NCBI GenBank assembly: GCA_002159065.1
Contig: LZRV01000135.1
Span: 1-49,257, forward strand
DNA: 49,257 bases
Source: Paenibacillaceae bacterium ZCTH02-B3
GTDB lineage: Bacteria > Bacillota > Bacilli > Paenibacillales > Paenibacillaceae
Direction of reading: 5' to 3'
Positions 24,162 to 34,497 of this stretch are shown in pieces (position 1 is the first letter of the stretch; each line of letters starts with the position of its first letter). Below the pieces are notes generated by a model. It was given only the letters and a program-made list of their open reading frames with translations, was not told the DNA's origin and made no database searches. A program made the position numbers and the translations under genes.

Positions 24162-25514
24162 TCAAGAGCTGGCTTTCATTTGCTCCGGATAGCCGTAAAT
24201 CCCGTGCTGGCTGAGGTCCAGGCCGGCGATTTCCTCTTCTTCCGTCACCCGCAGCCCCATCAGGGCTTTCATGATGCCGAGGAGGATCAGCGAGGCGACG
24301 AAGGCGTACACGCCGGACACCACGACGCCGTAGGTTTGCACCCACAGCTGGGTGAAATCGCCGGTGTAGAACAGGCCGCCTTGGCCGACGCCCACGTATT
24401 CCGCCAGGGACGGCACCGCGAACAGGCCGTTGGAGAGCGTTCCCCAGACCCCCGCGACGCCGTGCACCGACAGGACGCCGACCGGGTCGTCAACACGAAT
24501 CTTATCGAAGAAGATCATGCTGTAGTACACCAGGAGGCCGGACACGGCGCCGATCACGATCGCGGCCCACGGCTCGACGAAGGCGCAGGACGCGGTGATG
24601 CCGACGAGCCCGCCGAGGGCGCCGTTCAGGACGGCCAGGATGTCGGCTTTTCCTTTTGCCAGCCAGGAGACGAGGAGCCCCGCCACGGCGCCGGCGGCAA
24701 AGGCCAGCTGCGTGTTGAAGGCGACGTAGCCGAAGAAGCCTTCGCCCGCGGAGGTGGTGCTGCCGGCGTTGAAGCCGAACCAGCCGATCCACAAGAAGAA
24801 CACGCCCAGCGTGGTGAACACCTGGTTGTGGCCGTGGATCTGGTTGGGAGTGCCGTCCTTGTTGTATTTGCCGATCCGGGGTTTCAGAAGCAGCGTCCCC
24901 GCCAGGGCGGCCATGGCGCCCGTCAGGTGGACGACGGTGGAACCGGCAAAGTCCTGTTTGCCGTGATCCGCCAGCCAGCCGCTGCCCCAGATCCAGTGGG
25001 CGATCACCGGGTACACGAACAGGCCGAACAGGATCGAGAAGACGAGATAGACCGACATCTTCGCCCGTTCCGCGAATCCTCCCCACGCGATGGAGAGGGA
25101 GACCGCGGCGAAGGCGAGCTGGAACGTGAAGAAGATGCTGTTCGCGAGTCCTTCTTCGGTCGGCGCCGGATTGAAGAAGAACTCGCCCCATCCGATGAAG
25201 GGCCCTTCCGATCCGAAGATGAGGCCGTAACCGGCGAACCAGAAGACCAGCGAGATCATCCCGACGGCAAACACCGTCTTCATCGCGATGTGGCCGGCGT
25301 TCTTCATGCGGGTCGTGCCCGTCTCCAGGAACACGAATCCCGCCTGCATGAGCAGCACCAGGATCGCGGCGACGAGCACCCACGTGGCGTCGACGCTGCC
25401 GGCCACCGTCTCCGCCGTCAGATCCTGCGCCATTGCCAGGGCCGGGGCCCACAGGGCGGCGAGGACCAGCGTGAGCAACGCCGTCTTGACCAACATGCGT
25501 AAGGTTTTCATCAT
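24162..25514 (-). CDS. amtB: Ammonium transporter (Amt/NrgA family)
   Basis: A 450-aa Amt channel with a cleavable signal (TALLTLVLAALWAPALAMAQ) and eleven membrane helices. The twin pore histidines are in GSTVVHLTGAMAAL and VGVLSVHGVAGVWG, and the signature AGSTTSAGEGFFGYVAFNTQ is present. The C-terminal tail (EEEEIAGLDLSQHGIYGYPE) carries the helix that receives PII proteins. It imports ammonium when nitrogen is scarce. No glnK/nrgB follows; the next genes are DUF294 and an exonuclease. Upstream lie a sigma-A promoter and a TnrA/GlnR box centred about 51 bp before the start point, the activation position known from nrgAB. ATG 25514 or 25511 is the start. Confidence 0.94.
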   Translation of the reverse strand: MMKTLRMLVKTALLTLVLAALWAPALAMAQDLTAETVAGSVDATWVLVAAILVLLMQAGFVFLETGTTRMKNAGHIAMKTVFAVGMISLVFWFAGYGLIFGSEGPFIGWGEFFFNPAPTEEGLANSIFFTFQLAFAAVSLSIAWGGFAERAKMSVYLVFSILFGLFVYPVIAHWIWGSGWLADHGKQDFAGSTVVHLTGAMAALAGTLLLKPRIGKYNKDGTPNQIHGHNQVFTTLGVFFLWIGWFGFNAGSTTSAGEGFFGYVAFNTQLAFAAGAVAGLLVSWLAKGKADILAVLNGALGGLVGITASCAFVEPWAAIVIGAVSGLLVYYSMIFFDKIRVDDPVGVLSVHGVAGVWGTLSNGLFAVPSLAEYVGVGQGGLFYTGDFTQLWVQTYGVVVSGVYAFVASLILLGIMKALMGLRVTEEEEIAGLDLSQHGIYGYPEQMKASS

Positions 25515-25566
25515 GACGCTCCACCTTTCCGTAAAATAATCTGACATGAACGCCTTTGATGGTCAG

Positions 25567-25596
25567 ATTATATGCACAAAGAAAAAGGTGGAGCAA
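25567..25596 (-). promoter_or_regulatory. amtB promoter
   Basis: Minus strand TTGCTC (25591-25596), 18-nt spacer, consensus TATAAT (25567-25572). The weak -35 fits a promoter that needs activation from the box at 25603-25620. Confidence 0.6.
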
Positions 25597-25602
25597 CAAA
25601 AA

Positions 25603-25620
25603 TGTTAGAAAATCTTACGT
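25603..25620. promoter_or_regulatory. TnrA/GlnR box upstream of amtB
   Basis: TGTTAGAAAATCTTACGT fits TGTNA-N7-TNAC(A/G). It is centred near -51 relative to the predicted amtB start, the spacing at which TnrA activates nrgAB in Bacillus. The same 20-nt sequence occurs before glnA. Confidence 0.8.
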
Positions 25621-25640
25621 ACTATTTGCTGACGACATGT

Positions 25641-26000
25641 TCACCGGTCGCCCAGGCGCGGGTCGGACAGGCGCGAGTCGGTGAGGCGGTGGAAGTTGAA
25701 ATGCGCGTTCAATTGCCCCTGCAGCATCTCCTTGCGCGCCTTTTCCTGGGCAAGCGCTTCCCGTTCCTTTTCCTTTTCCCACATCTTGCGGATTTCGTAC
25801 GTCTGCATTCCATCTTCCATTTTATTGGCGATCTCGGCCAAAATGTCGACGTCTTCAAAGGAATATTTGCGCGTTCCGCCCTTCGTCCGCTCAGGCGTCA
25901 CGAGCTTGCGCTCTTCGTAATAGCGAATCTGGCGGACGGACAGGCCGGTCAGCTCCGCAACCGTACCGATCGGGATCACTTTTTTCTTCCGGTAGGACAT
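25641..26000 (-). CDS. tnrA: Nitrogen regulator TnrA (MerR/GlnR family)
   Basis: A 119-aa MerR-type regulator. The DNA-binding part reads [20 protein letters not shown] then [20 protein letters not shown], and the C-terminal tail includes [18 protein letters not shown], which closely matches the TnrA tail that binds feedback-inhibited glutamine synthetase. GlnR proteins have a different, longer tail, so TnrA is preferred. It activates ammonium uptake and represses assimilation genes according to the glutamine signal. It is divergent from glnA and lies between two TnrA/GlnR boxes; a third box (26074-26090) lies before its own promoter. Start ATG 26000 or 26006; AAGGTGG precedes both. Confidence 0.88.
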   Translation of the reverse strand: MSYRKKKVIPIGTVAELTGLSVRQIRYYEERKLVTPERTKGGTRKYSFEDVDILAEIANKMEDGMQTYEIRKMWEKEKEREALAQEKARKEMLQGQLNAHFNFHRLTDSRLSDPRLGDR

Positions 26001-26035
26001 CCCCATCCACCACCTTGCTTGAAGTGAACTTGTAT

Positions 26036-26090
26036 ATAATGTAACAGATTCCGACCCAAACTCAAAGGGCAAACGTCAGAAAAGATGACA
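26036..26090 (-). promoter_or_regulatory. tnrA promoter with upstream TnrA box
   Basis: Minus strand TTGAGT (26060-26065), 18-nt spacer, CATTAT (26036-26041). A box TGTCA-N7-TGACG (26074-26090) is centred about 53 bp upstream of the expected start, consistent with TnrA activating its own gene as in Bacillus subtilis. Confidence 0.6.
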
Positions 26091-26216
26091 GATTTTTTTG
26101 GAAGATTGGATGCCCAAGACCGGTATCGCGACGGAAAACCGGACATGCCCTTTGCGGCGAACGTCCCGTGAAAAGGCCGTCTTTATCGGATTTTCGGCGA
26201 CTTTTTGCAAAAAGTA

Positions 26217-26234
26217 TGTTAGAAAATCTTACGT
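26217..26234. promoter_or_regulatory. TnrA/GlnR box upstream of glnA
   Basis: Identical to the amtB box over 20 nt (26216-26235). It lies about 95 nt before the glnA ATG, where a promoter of the form TTAGAA-N18-AATAAA would overlap it, an arrangement suited to repression. A weaker half-match (TGTGA at 26259) follows downstream. Confidence 0.7.
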
Positions 26235-26326
26235 ATATGTGGAATAAAAGATGACGATGTGAAAAAATGTACCCATCGAATTCAGACTCATGAATTCATA
26301 TCAAGATAACTTCAGGAGGGATTCCC

Positions 26327-27670
26327 ATGTCAGCGAAAAACTACACGGCCGACGATATTTTGCGCATGGCCAAGGAGGAAAATGTCCGGTACATCCGCCT
26401 CCAGTTCACCGACCTGCTCGGCATCATCAAGAACGTGGAAATTCCCGTCGACCAGCTGCCGAAGGCCCTGGAAAACCGGATCATGTTTGACGGTTCTTCG
26501 ATCGAAGGCTTCGTCCGCATCGAGGAGTCCGACATGTATCTGTATCCGGAGCTGAGCACCTGGATGATCTTCCCGTGGGCGACGAAGGAAGGCGCCAAGG
26601 TGGCCCGCCTGATCTGCGACGTGTATACGCCCGAAGGGCAGCCGTTCGCCGGCGACCCACGCGGCGTCCTGAAGCGGATGCTGAAGGAAGCCGAGAAGCT
26701 GGGCTTCACCGCCATGAACGTGGGGCCGGAACCGGAGTTCTTCCTCTTCAAGACCGACGCGGAAGGCCATCCGAAGCTGGAAGTGAACGACAACGGCGGC
26801 TACTTCGACCTTTCTCCGACCGACCTCGGCGAGAACTGCCGCCGCGACATCGTGCTCACGCTGGAGGAAATGGGCTTCGACATTGAAGCTTCCCACCACG
26901 AAGTGGCGCCCGGCCAGCACGAAATCGACTTCAAGTACGCCAACGCCGTGGAGGCGGCGGACAACATCCAGACGTTCAAGCTGGTGGTGAAAAACATCGC
27001 CCTGGCCCACGGCCTGCACGCCACCTTCATGCCGAAGCCGCTGTACGGGGTCAACGGTTCGGGCATGCACTGCCACCAATCCCTGTTCCGGGGGAGCGAA
27101 AACGCGTTCTACGATCCAAGCGACGAGCTCGGCCTGAGCGAGACGGCCAAGCACTACATCGCCGGCCTGCTGAAGCACGCCCGCGGCTTCGCCGCCATCA
27201 CGAACCCGACGGTCAACTCCTACAAGCGGCTTGTCCCGGGCTATGAAGCGCCGTGCTATGTGGCCTGGTCGGCCAAGAACCGCAGCCCGCTCATCCGGGT
27301 GCCCGCCAGCAAGGGCCTGAGCACCCGCATCGAGCTGCGGAACCCGGACCCGTCCGCCAACCCGTATCTGGCCCTCGCGGTCATGCTGGCCGCCGGCCTG
27401 GACGGCATCCGCAAGAAGCTGAAGCTGCAGCCGCCGACCAACCAAAACATCTACACGATGAGCGACGCGGAACGGATGGAAAAGGGCATCATCAGCCTGC
27501 CGTCCTCGCTGCAGGAAGCGCTGGAAGAGCTGAAGAACGACGACGTGATCTGCGAGGCGCTGGGCGAACACGTGCTGACCCACTTCATCCGCGCGAAGGA
27601 AATCGAGTGGGAAATGTACCGGACGCAAGTCCATCCGTGGGAACGCGATCAATACCTCACCACGTATTGA
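26327..27670 (+). CDS. glnA: Glutamine synthetase, type I-alpha
   Basis: A 447-aa GS that condenses glutamate and ammonia using ATP. Signatures: beta-grasp [19 protein letters not shown] with the feedback-inhibition arginine (R64, equivalent to Bacillus R62), the active-site segment [12 protein letters not shown], substrate loop [13 protein letters not shown], and [13 protein letters not shown]. The short length and the lack of the adenylylation tyrosine loop place it in the Gram-positive alpha group, controlled by direct feedback inhibition and through TnrA/GlnR. AGGAGGG precedes the ATG. A TnrA/GlnR box lies upstream and a strong terminator follows at 27761. It is not preceded by glnR as in Bacillus; tnrA lies divergently instead. 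Confidence 0.97.
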   Translation: MSAKNYTADDILRMAKEENVRYIRLQFTDLLGIIKNVEIPVDQLPKALENRIMFDGSSIEGFVRIEESDMYLYPELSTWMIFPWATKEGAKVARLICDVYTPEGQPFAGDPRGVLKRMLKEAEKLGFTAMNVGPEPEFFLFKTDAEGHPKLEVNDNGGYFDLSPTDLGENCRRDIVLTLEEMGFDIEASHHEVAPGQHEIDFKYANAVEAADNIQTFKLVVKNIALAHGLHATFMPKPLYGVNGSGMHCHQSLFRGSENAFYDPSDELGLSETAKHYIAGLLKHARGFAAITNPTVNSYKRLVPGYEAPCYVAWSAKNRSPLIRVPASKGLSTRIELRNPDPSANPYLALAVMLAAGLDGIRKKLKLQPPTNQNIYTMSDAERMEKGIISLPSSLQEALEELKNDDVICEALGEHVLTHFIRAKEIEWEMYRTQVHPWERDQYLTTY

Positions 27671-27760
27671 TGCGCGTCCCGCGGAGGCGGCGCGGACCGG
27701 AGACGGACGCTGCCGGTTGCGCCGCCGGATGCGCTGCCGGACGCGTCGGCCGCTTCGGCG

Positions 27761-27814
27761 AACCTTCCGCCGGCGGGTTTTTCGGAACCCGCGGCGGGAG
27801 GTTTCTTCTTTTTT
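27761..27814 (+). terminator. glnA terminator
   Basis: Stem AACCTTCCGCCGGCGGGTT / AACCCGCGGCGGGAGGTT (27761-27779 with 27786-27803, a few mismatches), 6-nt loop, then TCTTCTTTTTT. Confidence 0.85.
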
Positions 27815-27870
27815 ATGGAAAGTTCATGTCAAGATATTGGAGCCTGAAAATCCTTGATTCGTAAGCTTTT

Positions 27871-27900
27871 ATGACAAACTTGTAAGTCATTTTTTATTAA
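27871..27900 (+). promoter_or_regulatory. Candidate gltB promoter with overlapping dyad
   Basis: ATGACA (27871-27876), 18-nt spacer, TATTAA (27895-27900). A dyad ATGAC-N10-GTCAT (27871-27890) covers the -35, suggesting control by a dimeric regulator. It does not match the TnrA box. The rest of 27815-28046 is AT-rich with no gene; the leader is about 140 nt. Confidence 0.35.
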
Positions 27901-28046
27901 AAATGAAAGATCATCAAAATAAATTTTATCATTAATCCAAAAAAAGGTGATGGCAGATTTTCTTCCAAGGCTGTGGATAAATTGCCGCGCCAATATTACG
28001 ATGTGAACCTAAAGCATTGCATCACAAAAACGGGGAGGGCAGGAGC

Positions 28047-31000
28047 ATGACGCAGACTCGTTTCCCGCAACCACAGGGACTCTACGATCCGGCATTCGAA
28101 CATGACGCCTGCGGCATCGGGCTCCTGGCACATGTCAAGGGCATCCGGTCGCACGGTCTGGTCCGCCGGGCGCTGGACATCCTGAGAAGGCTCGATCATC
28201 GCGGCGGCCGCGTGGAACCGGACAGCGGGGACGGCGCCGGCATCCTGACGCAAATTCCGCATGAAGTGTTCGCGAAATGGGCGGCTTCCGCCGGGGTGGA
28301 ACTGCCGAATCCGTATGGCGTGGGCATGGCGTTCCTGCCCGTGGACGATGACATCCGCGCGGCCTGCGAAAGGGAACTGGAGCGCATCGCGTCGGAAGAG
28401 GGACTCGTCATCGCCGGATGGCGGACGGTGCCGACGGACCCGTCCGTGCTGGGCCAAAGCGCCCGCGAGACCGTTCCGTGCATCCGCCAGTTCGTGGTCG
28501 GCTGGCCGGGCTTCGCGGCGGCTTCCGAAACGGACGACGGTTTCGCCTTCGAACGGAAGCTGTACGCGCTCCGCAAGCGGGCCGAGAAGGAAATCGGCAA
28601 GGCGGCGCACGCGCAGGGGCACGCCTTCTATTTTCCCAGCCTGTCCGGCCGGACCATCGTGTACAAGGGGCTGCTCACGCCCGAACAGCTGCCGCGTTTT
28701 TACAAGGATCTTACGGACGAGGACTACACGTCCGCGCTGGCCCTGGTTCACTCGCGGTTCAGCACGAATACGTTTCCCAGCTGGGAGCGGGCCCATCCGT
28801 ACCGGTATCTCATCCACAACGGCGAGATCAACACGATCAAGGGCAACGTCAACTGGATGCGCGCCCGCGAGGCGGCGCTTGAGTCCGGGCTGTTCCCGGA
28901 CATGGAGAAGATCCGCCCGATCATCGACGAGAGCGGCAGCGACTCGGCGATGCTGGACAACGCGCTGGAATTCCTGCGCCTGTCCGGCCGGGATCTGGCC
29001 CACGCCGTGATGATGCTGGTCCCGGAACCGTGGGTCGGCGATCCGATGATGGACGAGGACAAGCGGGCGTTTTACGAATACCACAGCTGCCTGATGGAAC
29101 CGTGGGACGGCCCGGCTTCGGTGGCGTTCACCGACGGCGTGCGGATCGGCGCCTGTCTGGACCGCAACGGGCTGCGCCCGTCGCGCTACTACGTCACCGA
29201 CGACGACATGGTGATCATGGCCTCCGAAGTCGGGGTCATGGATGTGGCCGCCGACCGCGTCGTCCGCAAGGACCGGCTGCGTCCCGGGCAGATGCTGCTG
29301 GTGGACACCTCGCTGGGCCGGATCATTCCCGACGAGGAAATCAAGCGGACCATTTCGACGGAGCGGCCCTACAAGGAATGGGTCCGCAAGCACCTGGTCA
29401 AGCTCGGCGAGCTGCCGCCCGCGCCGAAGGAAGCGGTGCCCGCCGTACCCGCGCCGGACGAGCTGGTCCGGCTGCAGCGGGCGTTCGGCTACACCTTCGA
29501 GGAGATCCACAAGACGCTCAAGCCCATCGCTTCCCGCGGGGAGGACCCGGTCGGCTCGATGGGATACGACGCGGCGCTCGCGGTGCTGTCGAAGAAACCG
29601 CAGCTCCTTTACAACTATTTTAAACAAATGTTTGCCCAGGTGACCAACCCGCCCATCGACGCGTTCCTGGAAAAAATGATCACCTCCGTGGAATCGATGG
29701 CGGGTCCGGACCGGAACCTGCTGGACCCGGGGCCGGAGCACGCGCGGAAAATCCGCCTGCCCACGCCCATCCTGACGGACGAGGAGCTGGCGCGGATCCG
29801 GGAAAACCGCCTGGACGGGCTGAAGGCGGCGACGCTTCCCATGCTGTTCCCGGCCGCGCCCGGCGAAGCCGGGCTGAAGGAAGGGCTGGACGCGTTGTTT
29901 GCGGCGGCGGAGCGGGCGATCGCGGAAGGCGCGTCGCTGCTGGTGCTGTCGGACAGGGGCGTCGGTCCCGGCATGGCGCCGATTCCGGCGCTCTTGGCGA
30001 CGGCCGGTTTGCACCATCATCTGATCCGGAGCGGCTTGCGGACGAAAGCCAGCCTCATCGTCGAATCCGGCGAGCCGCGGGAAGTGCATCATTTTGCCCT
30101 GCTGCTCGGCTACGGAGCGGCGGCGGTCAACCCATACCTGGCCCTGGCTTCGGTGGCCAGGCTGCATGAGGAAGGACAGCTGGAACCGCTGTCGCTGGAG
30201 GAAGCGCTGGATCGGTATGTAAAGGGCGTCACCAAGGGACTTTTGAAGGTCATTTCGAAAATGGGCATCTCTACGATCCAAAGCTACATCGGCGCCCAGA
30301 TCTTCGAAGCCGTCGGCATCAGCCGGGAAGTGACGGAGAAGTATTTCACCGGCACGCCGTCGCGGATCGGCGGCATCGGGCTGGAAACGATCGCGCGGGA
30401 GACGCTCATGCGGCATGAAATGGCGTTTCCGCGCGGTGATGACGCCGATACGGCGATCGACGCCCTTGATCCGGGTGATGACCTTCAGTGGCGCCCGGAC
30501 GGGGAAGACCACCTGTTCACGCCGTACACCATCCACACGCTGCAGCACGCGGTGCGCACAGGCGACTACGGGCTGTTCCGGGAATACAGCCGGCACGTGG
30601 ACGAAACCGCGAAGAAAAGCTGCACGCTGCGGGGGCTCCTGGAGTTCGTTCCGGACCGTCCGCCGGTTCCGCTGGAAGAGGTGGAGCCCGAAGAGTCGAT
30701 CCTGCGCCGGTTCCGCACCGGGGCGATGTCCTTCGGCTCGATCAGCAGGGAAGCCCACGAGACGCTGGCCATCGCCATGAACCGCATCGGCGGCAAGAGC
30801 AACTCCGGCGAAGGCGGGGAAGATCCGGCGAGGTACGTCCCGGACGAAAACGGCGATTCGCGCAGCAGCGCCATCAAGCAGGTGGCGTCGGGACGCTTCG
30901 GCGTGAACAGCCATTACCTGGTCAATGCGAAGGAAATCCAGATCAAGATGGCCCAGGGCGCCAAGCCCGGCGAGGGCGGACAGCTGCCCGGCCACAAGGT

Positions 31001-32678
31001 CTATCCCTGGATCGCCAGGGCGCGCAACTCGACGCCGGGCGTCGAGCTCATTTCGCCGCCGCCGCACCATGACATCTATTCGATCGAAGATTTGGCGCAG
31101 CTCATCTTCGACCTGAAATGCGCCAACCCGGCGGCGGACATCAACGTGAAGCTCGTGTCCGAGGCGGGCGTCGGCACCATCGCCGCGGGCGTGGCGAAGG
31201 CGCGGGCCGACGTCATCCTGATCAGCGGTTACGACGGCGGCACCGGCGCGGCGGCCCGCACCAGCATCAAGCATGCGGGGATGCCGTGGGAGCTCGGGCT
31301 GTCCGAGACGCACCAGACGCTGGTGCTCAACGGGCTGCGCGGCCGGGTGCGCCTCGAGGTCGACGGCAAGATGATGACCGGCCGCGACGTGGTCATCGCC
31401 GCCATGCTCGGCGCGGAGGAATTCAGCTTCTCCACGCTGCCGCTGGTGGCGGTGGGCTGCGTGATGATGCGGGTCTGCCATCTGGACACGTGCCCGGTGG
31501 GCATCGCAACGCAAAATCCGGAGCTGCGCGCCAAGTTCCCGGGCAAGCCGGAACATGTGATCCACTTCATGCGGTTTGTCGCCCGCGAAGTGCGGGAAAT
31601 CCTGGCGCAGCTGGGCCTGCGTTCGCTGGACGAGGCGGTCGGGCGCACGGACCTGCTCCGGCAGGTGAAGCCGGACGACCACTGGAAGGCGGCGGAACTC
31701 GACCTGACTCCGCTCCTGTACCGGCCCGAAGCCGGCCCGGACGTCGCCACCCGCCACTGCGAGGCGCAGGACCACGGCATCGAGCGGACGCTGGACGCGC
31801 GGGAGATCATCCCGCTGTGCCGGCCGGCGCTCGAGGCGAAGGAGCCGGTGGCCGCGGTGTTGCCGATCTCCAACGAAAACCGCGCCGTCGGCACCGTGCT
31901 CGGCAGCGAAGTGTCGAAGCGCTACGGGGCGGAAGGCCTGCCGGAGGACACGATCCGGCTGCACTTCGTCGGCTCGGCGGGGCAAAGTTTCGGCGCCTTC
32001 GTGCCGAAGGGCGTCACCATGACGGTGGAAGGGGACGCCAATGACTACTTCGGCAAGGGGCTGTCCGGCGGCAAGCTCGCCATCTGGCCGCCGGCCCGGT
32101 CGAAGTTCGCGCCCGAGAAAAACATTCTGATCGGCAACGTGGCTTTCTACGGCGCCACCGCCGGGGAAGCGTACATCCGCGGCGTGGCCGGCGAGCGGTT
32201 CTGCGTCCGCAACAGCGGCGCCAACGTGGTGGTGGAAGGCGTCGGCAACCACGGCTGCGAGTACATGACCGGCGGGCGGGTCGTCATCCTTGGCGAGATC
32301 GGCCAGAATTTCGCGGCCGGCATGTCGGGCGGCATCGCCTACATCTTCGGCGACCTGCCGGACGTGAAGAAGCGCTGCAACCTGTCGCTGGTGGATCTCG
32401 AAACGCTGGACGATCCCGCCGAAGCGGCCATCGTCCGCGCCATGATCGAAAAGCACGTGAAGTACACCCACAGCGCGCTGGGCCAGGCCATCCTGGACGA
32501 CTGGAAGCGGCAGTCGCGGCGTTTCGTCCGCATCATCCCGCGGGATTACCGGCGCATGCTGGAGGCCATCGATCGCTTCCGCCAGGCGGGTTATTCCGAA
32601 GCGGATGCGGAGCTGGCGGCGTTCCGCGCGGAGAAGCTCGGCCTGCAGCCGGTCGCCGCGGAAGCCATGCGGGCCTGA
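28047..32678 (+). CDS. gltB: Glutamate synthase (NADPH), large subunit
   Basis: A 1543-aa enzyme (named gltA in Bacillus subtilis). After a 21-residue propeptide the N-terminal nucleophile Cys22 appears in [12 protein letters not shown], starting the glutamine amidotransferase domain (about 22-430). The central domain and the FMN barrel (about 830-1200) follow, with [13 protein letters not shown] and the 3Fe-4S cysteines in [18 protein letters not shown]. The C-terminal GXGXG helix domain (about 1260-1500) includes [15 protein letters not shown]. It transfers the glutamine amide to 2-oxoglutarate. ATG 28047 (AGGAGC upstream) was chosen over 28017 because it gives the family-standard propeptide. 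gltD follows after 171 nt. Confidence 0.96.
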   Translation: MTQTRFPQPQGLYDPAFEHDACGIGLLAHVKGIRSHGLVRRALDILRRLDHRGGRVEPDSGDGAGILTQIPHEVFAKWAASAGVELPNPYGVGMAFLPVDDDIRAACERELERIASEEGLVIAGWRTVPTDPSVLGQSARETVPCIRQFVVGWPGFAAASETDDGFAFERKLYALRKRAEKEIGKAAHAQGHAFYFPSLSGRTIVYKGLLTPEQLPRFYKDLTDEDYTSALALVHSRFSTNTFPSWERAHPYRYLIHNGEINTIKGNVNWMRAREAALESGLFPDMEKIRPIIDESGSDSAMLDNALEFLRLSGRDLAHAVMMLVPEPWVGDPMMDEDKRAFYEYHSCLMEPWDGPASVAFTDGVRIGACLDRNGLRPSRYYVTDDDMVIMASEVGVMDVAADRVVRKDRLRPGQMLLVDTSLGRIIPDEEIKRTISTERPYKEWVRKHLVKLGELPPAPKEAVPAVPAPDELVRLQRAFGYTFEEIHKTLKPIASRGEDPVGSMGYDAALAVLSKKPQLLYNYFKQMFAQVTNPPIDAFLEKMITSVESMAGPDRNLLDPGPEHARKIRLPTPILTDEELARIRENRLDGLKAATLPMLFPAAPGEAGLKEGLDALFAAAERAIAEGASLLVLSDRGVGPGMAPIPALLATAGLHHHLIRSGLRTKASLIVESGEPREVHHFALLLGYGAAAVNPYLALASVARLHEEGQLEPLSLEEALDRYVKGVTKGLLKVISKMGISTIQSYIGAQIFEAVGISREVTEKYFTGTPSRIGGIGLETIARETLMRHEMAFPRGDDADTAIDALDPGDDLQWRPDGEDHLFTPYTIHTLQHAVRTGDYGLFREYSRHVDETAKKSCTLRGLLEFVPDRPPVPLEEVEPEESILRRFRTGAMSFGSISREAHETLAIAMNRIGGKSNSGEGGEDPARYVPDENGDSRSSAIKQVASGRFGVNSHYLVNAKEIQIKMAQGAKPGEGGQLPGHKVYPWIARARNSTPGVELISPPPHHDIYSIEDLAQLIFDLKCANPAADINVKLVSEAGVGTIAAGVAKARADVILISGYDGGTGAAARTSIKHAGMPWELGLSETHQTLVLNGLRGRVRLEVDGKMMTGRDVVIAAMLGAEEFSFSTLPLVAVGCVMMRVCHLDTCPVGIATQNPELRAKFPGKPEHVIHFMRFVAREVREILAQLGLRSLDEAVGRTDLLRQVKPDDHWKAAELDLTPLLYRPEAGPDVATRHCEAQDHGIERTLDAREIIPLCRPALEAKEPVAAVLPISNENRAVGTVLGSEVSKRYGAEGLPEDTIRLHFVGSAGQSFGAFVPKGVTMTVEGDANDYFGKGLSGGKLAIWPPARSKFAPEKNILIGNVAFYGATAGEAYIRGVAGERFCVRNSGANVVVEGVGNHGCEYMTGGRVVILGEIGQNFAAGMSGGIAYIFGDLPDVKKRCNLSLVDLETLDDPAEAAIVRAMIEKHVKYTHSALGQAILDDWKRQSRRFVRIIPRDYRRMLEAIDRFRQAGYSEADAELAAFRAEKLGLQPVAAEAMRA

Positions 32679-32849
32679 CGGGCTTACGGGTCCGCGCCGC
32701 TCCCCAAAGCTTGGCGTTGCGGCCGCATCCGCGGGCAAGCGCCGTCCCGCGGCGCGGGGCAGCGCCATCCCGCGGCCCGGCGTGCCCCCGTCCCGGACCC
32801 ATGCGGACTTGAAGATCCGTGGAACGGGAAAAACAAGGAGGGAAGTCCG

Positions 32850-34331
32850 ATGGGAAAACCAACCGGATTCATGGAATACGTCCGTGAAGATCTGCCCGAG
32901 CGCAACCCGCGCCAGAGGATCTCGGACTGGAACGAGCTGTACGAACCGCTTCCGGAGGACAAACTGCGCCTGCAGGCCGCCCGGTGCATGGACTGCGCCG
33001 TTCCGTTCTGCCAGACCGGCATGAACTTCGGAAAGCTCACGACGGGCTGCCCGCTGCACAACCTGATTCCGGAATGGAACGACCTGGTCTACCGGGGCCG
33101 CTGGAAGGAAGCCCTGGACCGGCTGCACATGACCAACAACTTTCCGGAGTTTACCGGGCGGGCCTGTCCCGCGCCGTGCGAAGGCTCGTGCGTGGCCGCC
33201 CTGGTGAACGATCCGGTCACCATCAAAAACATCGAGCGCACCATCATCGACCGCGGTTTTGCGGAAGGATGGGTGAAGCCCAATCCGCCCGGATTCCGCA
33301 CGGGGAAAAAGGTGGCCGTCGTCGGCTCCGGCCCCGCCGGCCTGGCGGCCGCCGACGAGCTGAACAAGATGGGGCATCTCGTGACCGTGTTCGAGCGGGA
33401 TGACCGGATCGGCGGGCTGCTTACCTACGGCATCCCGAAAATGAAGATCGAGCAGCACGTCGTCGACCGCCGCGTCCGCCTGCTGGAGGAAGAAGGCATC
33501 ACGTTCCTCACCGGCGTGAACGTGGGCGTGAACTACCCGGCGGACCGGCTGACGGCCGAATTTGACGCCGTCGTGCTCTGCATCGGCGCGCAGAAGCACC
33601 GCGATCTGCCGATTCCGGGCCGGCATCTCGCCGGCGTCCATTTTGCCATGGAGTTTCTCTGGAAGAACGGCAAGAGCCTGCTCGACTCCGGCCTCGCGGA
33701 CGGCAACTACATCTCCGCGGAAGGCAAGGACGTGGTGGTCATCGGCGGCGGCGACACGGCGACGGACTGCGTCTCCACCGCCCTGCGCCACGGCTGCCGG
33801 AATCTGGTGCAGTTCGACATCTATCCGATCCGGCCGGCGGAGCGCGCTCCGGACAACCCGTGGCCGCTGTGGCCGGTCATCCACCGGAAGGACTATGGCC
33901 AGAAGGAAGCCGCCGCCGTGTACGGCGACGACCCGCGGGAGTTCGGCGTGTCCGCCAAGGAATTCATCGACGACGGGAACGGGCGCCTGGCCGGCGTGAA
34001 GACCGTGCAGGTGCGGACCATCCGGGAAGGCGGCGCCGTCCGGCGCGAAGAGATCCCCGGCACGGAGCGGACGTGGCCGGCGCAGCTGGCGCTCATCGCC
34101 ATCGGCTTCAGCGGGCCGGAGCAGGAGCTGCTGCAACAAATGGGCATCGCCACCGACGAGCGATCCAACATCGCGGCCGAGTACGGCAAATATGAAACGA
34201 ACGTGCCCGGCGTGTTCGCCGCGGGCGACGCGCGGCGCGGCGCCAGCCTCATCGTGTGGGCGATCCACGAAGGCCGCGAAGCCGCGAAGGCCTGCGACCA
34301 GTACCTGCGCGCCAAGGCCCGCACGGCGTGA
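32850..34331 (+). CDS. gltD: Glutamate synthase (NADPH), small subunit
   Basis: A 493-aa flavoprotein that passes electrons from NADPH to the large subunit. N-terminal 4Fe-4S cysteines lie in ARCMDCAVPFCQTG and ACPAPCEGSCVAA. The FAD site is VAVVGSGPAGLAAADELNKM, the NADPH site is VVVIGGGDTATDCVSTALRH, and the C-terminal FAD motif is GVFAAGDARRGASLIVWAIH. Length is typical for the beta subunit. AAGGAGGG precedes the ATG. It probably shares the gltB transcript; no terminator was seen in the 171-nt GC-rich gap. Confidence 0.96.
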   Translation: MGKPTGFMEYVREDLPERNPRQRISDWNELYEPLPEDKLRLQAARCMDCAVPFCQTGMNFGKLTTGCPLHNLIPEWNDLVYRGRWKEALDRLHMTNNFPEFTGRACPAPCEGSCVAALVNDPVTIKNIERTIIDRGFAEGWVKPNPPGFRTGKKVAVVGSGPAGLAAADELNKMGHLVTVFERDDRIGGLLTYGIPKMKIEQHVVDRRVRLLEEEGITFLTGVNVGVNYPADRLTAEFDAVVLCIGAQKHRDLPIPGRHLAGVHFAMEFLWKNGKSLLDSGLADGNYISAEGKDVVVIGGGDTATDCVSTALRHGCRNLVQFDIYPIRPAERAPDNPWPLWPVIHRKDYGQKEAAAVYGDDPREFGVSAKEFIDDGNGRLAGVKTVQVRTIREGGAVRREEIPGTERTWPAQLALIAIGFSGPEQELLQQMGIATDERSNIAAEYGKYETNVPGVFAAGDARRGASLIVWAIHEGREAAKACDQYLRAKARTA

Positions 34332-34497
34332 CGGACGGTCTGAGCGAAGCGGCCGGGCAGGCATGCGCCGGCGATCGGCGGCGTGCATGCCTTGCGCCAG
34401 GGCGGCCAAACTTGGACCATGCGATGACGGTCGTGTACGGGCTGCTTCGGAACGGCTGAAGAAGATGACTCCCCGGGAAGGGGGAAAGGAGGACCAC

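Noticed and set aside
22392..25502. A 1036-codon plus-strand frame opposite amtB, DUF294 and the exonuclease
   Set aside because: It spans three well-supported minus-strand genes and two gene gaps and has no recognisable domain.
26259..26275. A second GlnR box before glnA (TGTGA...TACCC)
   Set aside because: Only the left half matches; the right half lacks TNACA.
34332..34497. A hairpin GGCATGC...GCATGCC between gltD and dapL as a terminator
   Set aside because: No T-tract follows the stem on the plus strand, so termination is not supported.
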